Of a DNA stretch of 23,588 bases, positions 18,994 to 23,588 are shown piece by piece. This DNA is from Coprinopsis marcescibilis. Taxonomy: Eukaryota; Basidiomycota; Agaricomycetes; Agaricales; Psathyrellaceae. A model generated the notes under the pieces. It did no database searches. It was not told the DNA's origin and saw nothing but the letters and a program-made list of their open reading frames with translations. How positions within the stretch are numbered: the stretch's first letter is position 1; each line of letters begins with the position of its first letter. The DNA is taken from the NCBI GenBank assembly GCA_004369085.1, contig ML210471.1:1-23588 (forward strand), written 5' to 3'. A program made the translations under genes and the position numbers.

Positions 18994-21900
18994 CAACATT
19001 GAGACACATTTTTTGTGTCAAATGCAGAAGGGAAAGCTGGTGCCAGATAAAGGAGTGTTGCATGCATGCATCTACAATCTGAGCACGGGAGCCTTTAGTC
19101 ACTACTGGTAAGATCTGCTGGAAGTCCCCTCCAAAAACAATGGTAAGGCCACCAAAAAGCTGATCGGGACAGTTTCAGATGTCTCGGAAAGTGCGGTCCA
19201 CAGCTTCATGAATGTGCCGATGTTGCATAGGTGCTTCGTCCTAAATTATCAAAGATGTTTCCTGAATCAGCTCTCCCAGATCAGAGTTTTTGTTGAATGC
19301 ACATAAAGAGGATTTGTGGATGAGGATAGGAATGCGGATTGTGGAGTGTGATGTGTGACCACCAATAAGTAGTAGGAAGGCAATTCCTGAAGAAGCCACA
19401 CAGAGTACTATCTTTCCCTGGCCTCGGAAAAAGTAGCACAATGTGTTGTAGACATAAGTTTTTCCAGTTCCACCTGGCCCATGAAGGAAAAAACTCTGTC
19501 CAGTCCTAACCGTTGCTCAGGGTTGAGGGTAGGAATCCGTTCTTCAGCTAAGCATGTTTACTCATCTCCATCATAGTCTCTCTGATTGTGCATAAGAGGT
19601 TTGCCCAACATTGCTGCCCAGTCCTGCTGTGGTAATGGCATCACATCAAAGCTTTTGAGACTTCGCCCAAACTGCAAAAGAAGTCAGTCAATTAGGAAAA
19701 GACCATAATCAAACACTTGATCTTCAGTGGGGTCTTCTAAACCAAAAGGTGGGCACAGAAGCTAATGTTGGAGATCATCACAGATGTGAGTATGATAGGT
19801 GAGCCAAAGTGTAAGGGGATCTGTCGGAGAACAGTCCTTGAGGATAATCACAAACAGGCTGTGCAGCTGACATCCTGTAGCCATTTGAAAGCCTTCTTCA
19901 AGACACTTCTTCCATTTGTTGTCGTCATCCAACAGCCCTCTTCTGAGGCATGCCTCCCTAAGTGTAGGACACTCTACTCCCTCAATGGTCTTGAGATCTT
20001 TGAATGAAGTTGCTCCTGCCACAACTATCAACAGCAGCCATAAAAAGAACTATTATCCTTTAGATGGACTTGGAGTTGAATGACGTTGGGCTTTTCCTCA
20101 TGCATATGGAAGTGGAAAGTGCACCAAAGAGCCTTGCATGCAGACACATATCGAGCATCAAGGTACTGCTTGACCTCATCATTTTGGTCTCTGGCAACTT
20201 CGGCAACTATGCAGTCATGGCCTTTGTAGACATACTTGTAGATGTATTTGATGGCCTTGATTGATGCAATGCATTCCACATTGGTATGACACCGGTACTT
20301 CCATAGCAGAAAGGGACAGTAGGCAACCACCCAGCAGTTATCAACAATATATGTTTTTCCTCAAAGTGTGATTTCATAGTGGCATCCATCATTCTGGCAT
20401 CAGAGGGATGCATAAGAGTCTTCAGAGATGGAAGATGTTTCACCAAAAGGTTTGGGGAAGTTTTTGGAGCAGCAACCATTTTTAATGCAGGATGAGGTGG
20501 GATTGTCATTATCTGCACTGCAGGGTGTGTGGATCATATAGCTTTTGACCAACTCAAACAGCTCAGGCTGGAGATCAGGATCAGGAAGTTCAGCTGAAAT
20601 GAAAGCATCAACATCTTCTGGCATGTGCATTTTGGATTCTTGGTTGAGGAAGATGATAAGATGCATATGAGGGAGGCCACACTTCTGAAATTTAATAGTG
20701 TAAACACAGGCAACAGCTTTGCCAAAAATGTTTGCCTTTTCAATGTCCTTGATCATTTCTTTCATTTTGATATGAAAGACTTGGACCACCAAATCTGGTT
20801 GATCGTGATGAGTTTGACCTTCCAGAAGCTCTGCTTTGATTTTGTCCCAATATGAATTGGCTGTTGCAGTGATGAAAAGATCCACTCCTTTGAAGTGACA
20901 GTTGATAGCCAATGCATCCTGACAGTTCTGAATCGTTGCGTGTACTGCCTGCAAATGACAATGGAAGGATAATGTGCTGGCCAATTTCCTCCCCAGTGAC
21001 AGTTGGGTCAGAAGCAACTGCATCCATAAGGCCCTGATAGCTTTCAGCACAAAGTGTGGACTGATTGCTTCTAATCCATTGAAGTCGGCTCTGCTCTGCA
21101 ATTGCCCAGGAATTTACCACAAACTCATGAAAGAGCTTTCCCATCTGGAACAAATGGTTATTACTGTTTTGGCAGGGAAACAGATGATAGCAGTAGTACT
21201 CTGTTTGGCTGATAAACCTCCTCTTTCTTCCTTGAACAGCAGGATCCTCCATTTCATCCAGATCTCCATTCTCCTCATTTGCAGGTTCAGGATTAACCTC
21301 AACACCACCATTGAATAAGCTGCAGATGCCATCCTTGCATTCCAGTAACATGGATCAAAACATAATGTAAAGCCATGTACATGGGATTGCATTCATGAAT
21401 TTGCTGAATTCCACCACTGTGCAAATAAATGTGGATATCATGGTATCCTTCTGGTGTATCCCCATTCCCAGGAAGAATTACTGCAAGATTGGATCCAGGA
21501 GCTGGCAAGTTATAGCAGTGGCTGTCCATTGTTGTATTGCAGTGGAGGAATATTGAACAGTTGGCTTCTGGATGCATATCTGCAGCAAGCTCTGCTGCCT
21601 GCTTGTACTTCTGAACAGCAGGGTGGTGACAGTAAAGCATATCTTGGAGCTGTGACATAATATTGTGGTTAAGGCCCTCATTATGCCTATTGCCAATACA
21701 TAGATTTAAGGCTTCATCAGGGTCGTAGATGTATATCTGGGCGTAAACCGCATGTTCCCCAAGCTGAGGATGCAAGGGGCCAGTTAAATATGATACCTTG
21801 CCCTACACTTTGAAGCAGTAACCACCTCCAGGCATATTGATCATTTTGCATCCAACAGATGTAAAAGCCAAAGAATCATTATATTGGCGGATATTCTGGC

Positions 21901-22777
21901 GGAAGGCTTTTGACTCCGCATCCATTCCAGTAAGCAGATCCTTGAGTTCATTAGGAGGAGTTGCAAAGGGGAGGAGATTAATTTTGCCAGAAAAGCAGTA
22001 CATTCCAAAAAGAGGATTGGCATGGGTGGATTTGGAAAGGCACTCTGCCTTCCAGTGAAGTGCTCTGCAGCTTGGACAGACAATATCCAACTGTCCAACA
22101 GAGAAAACGTGCCAACTTGGGTTAAAAGGATGTCCCGCAGCAGGTACAACAGCTTGAGCATGGGGCCGACCCAGAGGTGGGGGAGGAGGAGGAGGAATTA
22201 TTGGCTCTGCAGCAGGGCTGTGCTGACGTGGAGGATGACCTCGACGCTGTTGGGGTGGGGATTCAGCACGTGGGGGAGGAGGAGCATCATTTTGATGGGG
22301 AGGGCAGCCTTGCCTTGGAGGTACAGGTGCAGGAGAAGCTTCTATGCGAGGAGCAGGAGTAGGGCTGTGCTGGCATGGAGGGAGTCTTTGCCAGGGAGCA
22401 TGGTGGTATGCAATTGGCTGGATAAAGTGTGTTAGACTAAATAGTAAAAAGTAGAAATTCACAAACATACATTGCAGGCAGCGGCAACATGCTCTGGTGG
22501 TGGAGGAAGATTTGCTAACATCTGGGCCAAAGGGCATGCAAGAAGAAAGGGTTGGTTTCCAATCTGAACTTGCATGAGAAGTGGCTGGGAGGCAGGCCCA
22601 GAAGCAAAAGGATCTTCAACCAGATGATGTGGTTGGTGGTGTGGAGAAGGTTGGGGGAGTAAGGACCATGGAGCAGGAGTACAGTGATGCTGAGGGCTGT
22701 CAAGAACATGGGAGGCACGCTCAGCTTGTTGAGCAGCAATGTGCATCCAGCGCGGGGTGTTAGGGGGGGTCTTGGGC
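18994..22777 (-). pseudogene. Helitron Rep-helicase, N-terminal and central part
   Basis: Order from the right: a Pro/His-rich exon (22471-22777), intron, second Pro-rich stretch, CPSCRALHWKAE (about 22070), FRQNIRQYNDSLAFTSVG (about 21880), YAQIYIYDPDEALNL, FHEFVVNSWAIAEQSRLQWI (about 21110), then the Helitron-like N domain with DLFITATANSYWDKI, the HUH motif in GLPHMHLIIFL (20661-20669), and the Y2 motif IKYIYKYVYKGHD (about 20218-20256). The Pif1-like helicase follows: FKDLKTIEG, Walker A GPGGTGKT (19457-19480), Walker B DEAPM (about 19230), [12 protein letters not shown] and a SRAQIVDAC segment (about 19070) before the copia junction. Rep nicks and joins single-stranded DNA and the helicase unwinds it. 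Stops: TAG 21803, TGA 20400, TGA 20361, TAG 19241, TGA 19175. There are frameshifts near 21330 and 20955, and a deletion near 20030. Confidence 0.92.
22418..22470 (-). other. Intron in the Helitron gene
   Basis: 53 nt: GTATGT donor, CTAAC branch, CCAG acceptor. It joins HVAAACN to PIAYHHAPW in phase 0. A second acceptor (TTATTCAG, ending at 22778) begins the upstream exon, implying a further 5' exon that I cannot locate. Confidence 0.8.
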
Positions 22778-23314
22778 CTGAATAAAAGTTTAGAAGATGT
22801 TCCTAATTCAAAAAAAGCAAAAATGCACATCTTGAAGGGACAAAGCACACACAATGGTGAGAGGCAGCCAGTGATCAGCTATGCAACCCAGAAAGCAGAG
22901 GCAGTTGACAGTGGAGCTACAACCATAAAGGAGGGGAGGCAACTTATATCACAAAAAGGATATACATGCCGGACCAATCTCCCTGCACTCTGCATTCTGA
23001 AAGTGGTCCCAAAGCAACTGGCAAACAACTTGTAAAAGAAGGCCAGGGAGTAGGGACTCTACAGAACACCATGTTGATCAGCAGAGTGTTTGAATAATCA
23101 AACCACTCTCTGCAACGTCTCAATCCTCACACTATCTTACCCAACTACCAAATCTCACACAGCAGAAACACTAATTACACCATCAAAATAAAGGACAAAA
23201 ATGAGAAAGAAGTAAGAAAATACCAAAAAAAAAAAAAGCAAAAAGCCTAAAAAGGCAACTGTAAGAATTGACAGCTGGCATCTGGTGAGAGAAAACCCAA
23301 CTTACCATGTGAAG
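22778..23314. other. Helitron 5' flank, no gene recognised
   Basis: This should contain the missing first Helitron exon, its promoter and the 5' TC end, none of which I can pin down. An A-run of about 13 lies at 23224-23236. The plus-strand frame at 22739-23035 has no recognisable motif. Confidence 0.4.
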
Positions 23315-23588
23315 TGTTAAGGACTAAAACGGGATGATACTTCGTGTCGTCCTTCAATGCTATTCCAGCGACTTTTACAGTCAATGGTCTTATTCGTGAC
23401 TACGTTTGAAGTTCTACTCGTGAGTATGAACTAACACTAGACTTCTTGAATAGACAATTTGGTTGGTTTTGCACTGGAAGAGTATTGGATTTGGAGGTAT
23501 ATAAGATTGTAACACTTAAGAACAAAGTAAGGAACTATTAACTAACTACATAGGTTTATATACTAAAAGACATGTGGTTATGGTGAGG
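23315..23588 (+). repeat. Possible 5' LTR of another retroelement, cut by window edge
   Basis: It starts TGTTAAGGAC, a common LTR opening, and has a TATA box (GTATATAAG, about 23499-23507) some 190 bp in, like a U3 region. It carries several CpG sites (23337-23420), unlike the decayed elements. No second LTR or internal region is visible, so the assignment rests on shape only. Confidence 0.35.

Larger units (their letters stand above)
9499..22860 (-). mobile_element. Helitron, autonomous type, split by a nested copia element
   Basis: The minus strand encodes a Helitron Rep plus Pif1-like helicase. The N-terminus is near 22.8 kb and the C-terminal stop is at 9778. The helicase domain is interrupted between 10620 and 18994 by the copia element. 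Downstream of the stop are two hairpin-bearing segments of the kind found at Helitron 3' ends. The 5' TC end is not identified; it should lie to the right of 22777 and the outer limit given here is a guess. Helitrons make no target duplication and insert between A and T. The candidate 3' end CTAA followed by T (9660-9663) fits that rule. Confidence 0.75.

Noticed and set aside
10616..18998. Exact target duplication for the copia element
   Set aside because: The flanks CAATG and CAACA match at only three of five bases; I report it as degenerate, supported by frame restoration and not by identity.
22022..22435. Plus-strand frames opposite the Helitron N-terminus
   Set aside because: Antisense of the Pro-rich coding stretch, giving Gly/Arg- and Glu-rich artefacts.
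1..23588. tRNA or rRNA genes
   Set aside because: No cloverleaf-like or rRNA-like segment was noticed on either strand; the only tRNA-related sequence is the 12-base primer-binding site.

Overview
The window is a transposon graveyard from a filamentous fungus, most likely an Agaricomycetes basidiomycete. The evidence is the short introns (GT...CTAAC...AG, 50-62 nt) still readable in dead transposase genes, and the families present: a hAT transposase, a DUF6589-type protein, a KDZ (Kyakuja-Dileera-Zisupton) zinc-binding region, a Helitron Rep-helicase and a Ty1/copia element with UBN2-type Gag. I see no intact host gene, rRNA or tRNA. Almost every coding region carries stops or frameshifts.

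Layout, left to right. 1-283 is a minus-strand copia LTR cut by the window edge. 284-1204 is non-coding as far as I can see, with an ATG microsatellite. 1213-4914 is a complete hAT element with 19-bp terminal inverted repeats and a perfect 8-bp target duplication; its transposase is on the minus strand. 5523-7408 is a DUF6589-like pseudogene on the plus strand. 7424-7641 carries a KDZ-like terminus and short palindromic repeats. 7642-9480 holds unrecognised fragments and a cluster of CACTTTT motifs. 9500 to about 22.8 kb is one minus-strand Helitron whose helicase domain is split by an 8.4-kb plus-strand copia element (10621-18993). The copia element was in turn hit by a 927-bp KDZ mini-element inside pol (14592-15518) and by a reverse-oriented solo LTR of its own family in the leader (11371-11786). 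The right edge (23315-23588) looks like the start of another LTR.

The nesting order is readable from the sequence. Removing the KDZ element with one 8-bp duplication restores the copia reading frame. Removing the solo LTR with its 5-bp duplication restores an upstream frame. Removing the copia element with 5 bp restores the Helitron helicase frame. So the Helitron is oldest, then copia, then the KDZ element and the solo LTR.

The most unusual items are: (1) an apparent extra reading frame (here 'ORF0') 5' of copia gag, which starts inside the LTR, crosses the primer-binding site, begins with a hydrophobic segment, and has a Cys cluster and a PPPY motif; (2) the KDZ mini-element carrying a CxC5/CxC6-type zinc-binding fragment; (3) a primer-binding site matching the anticodon arm, not the 3' end, of initiator tRNA-Met; (4) premature stops that sit mostly where an Arg CGA codon is expected, suggesting CpG methylation and deamination. 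The 10-N gap at 11979-11988 is flanked by two identical 336-bp copies and is probably an unmerged contig overlap, not biology.
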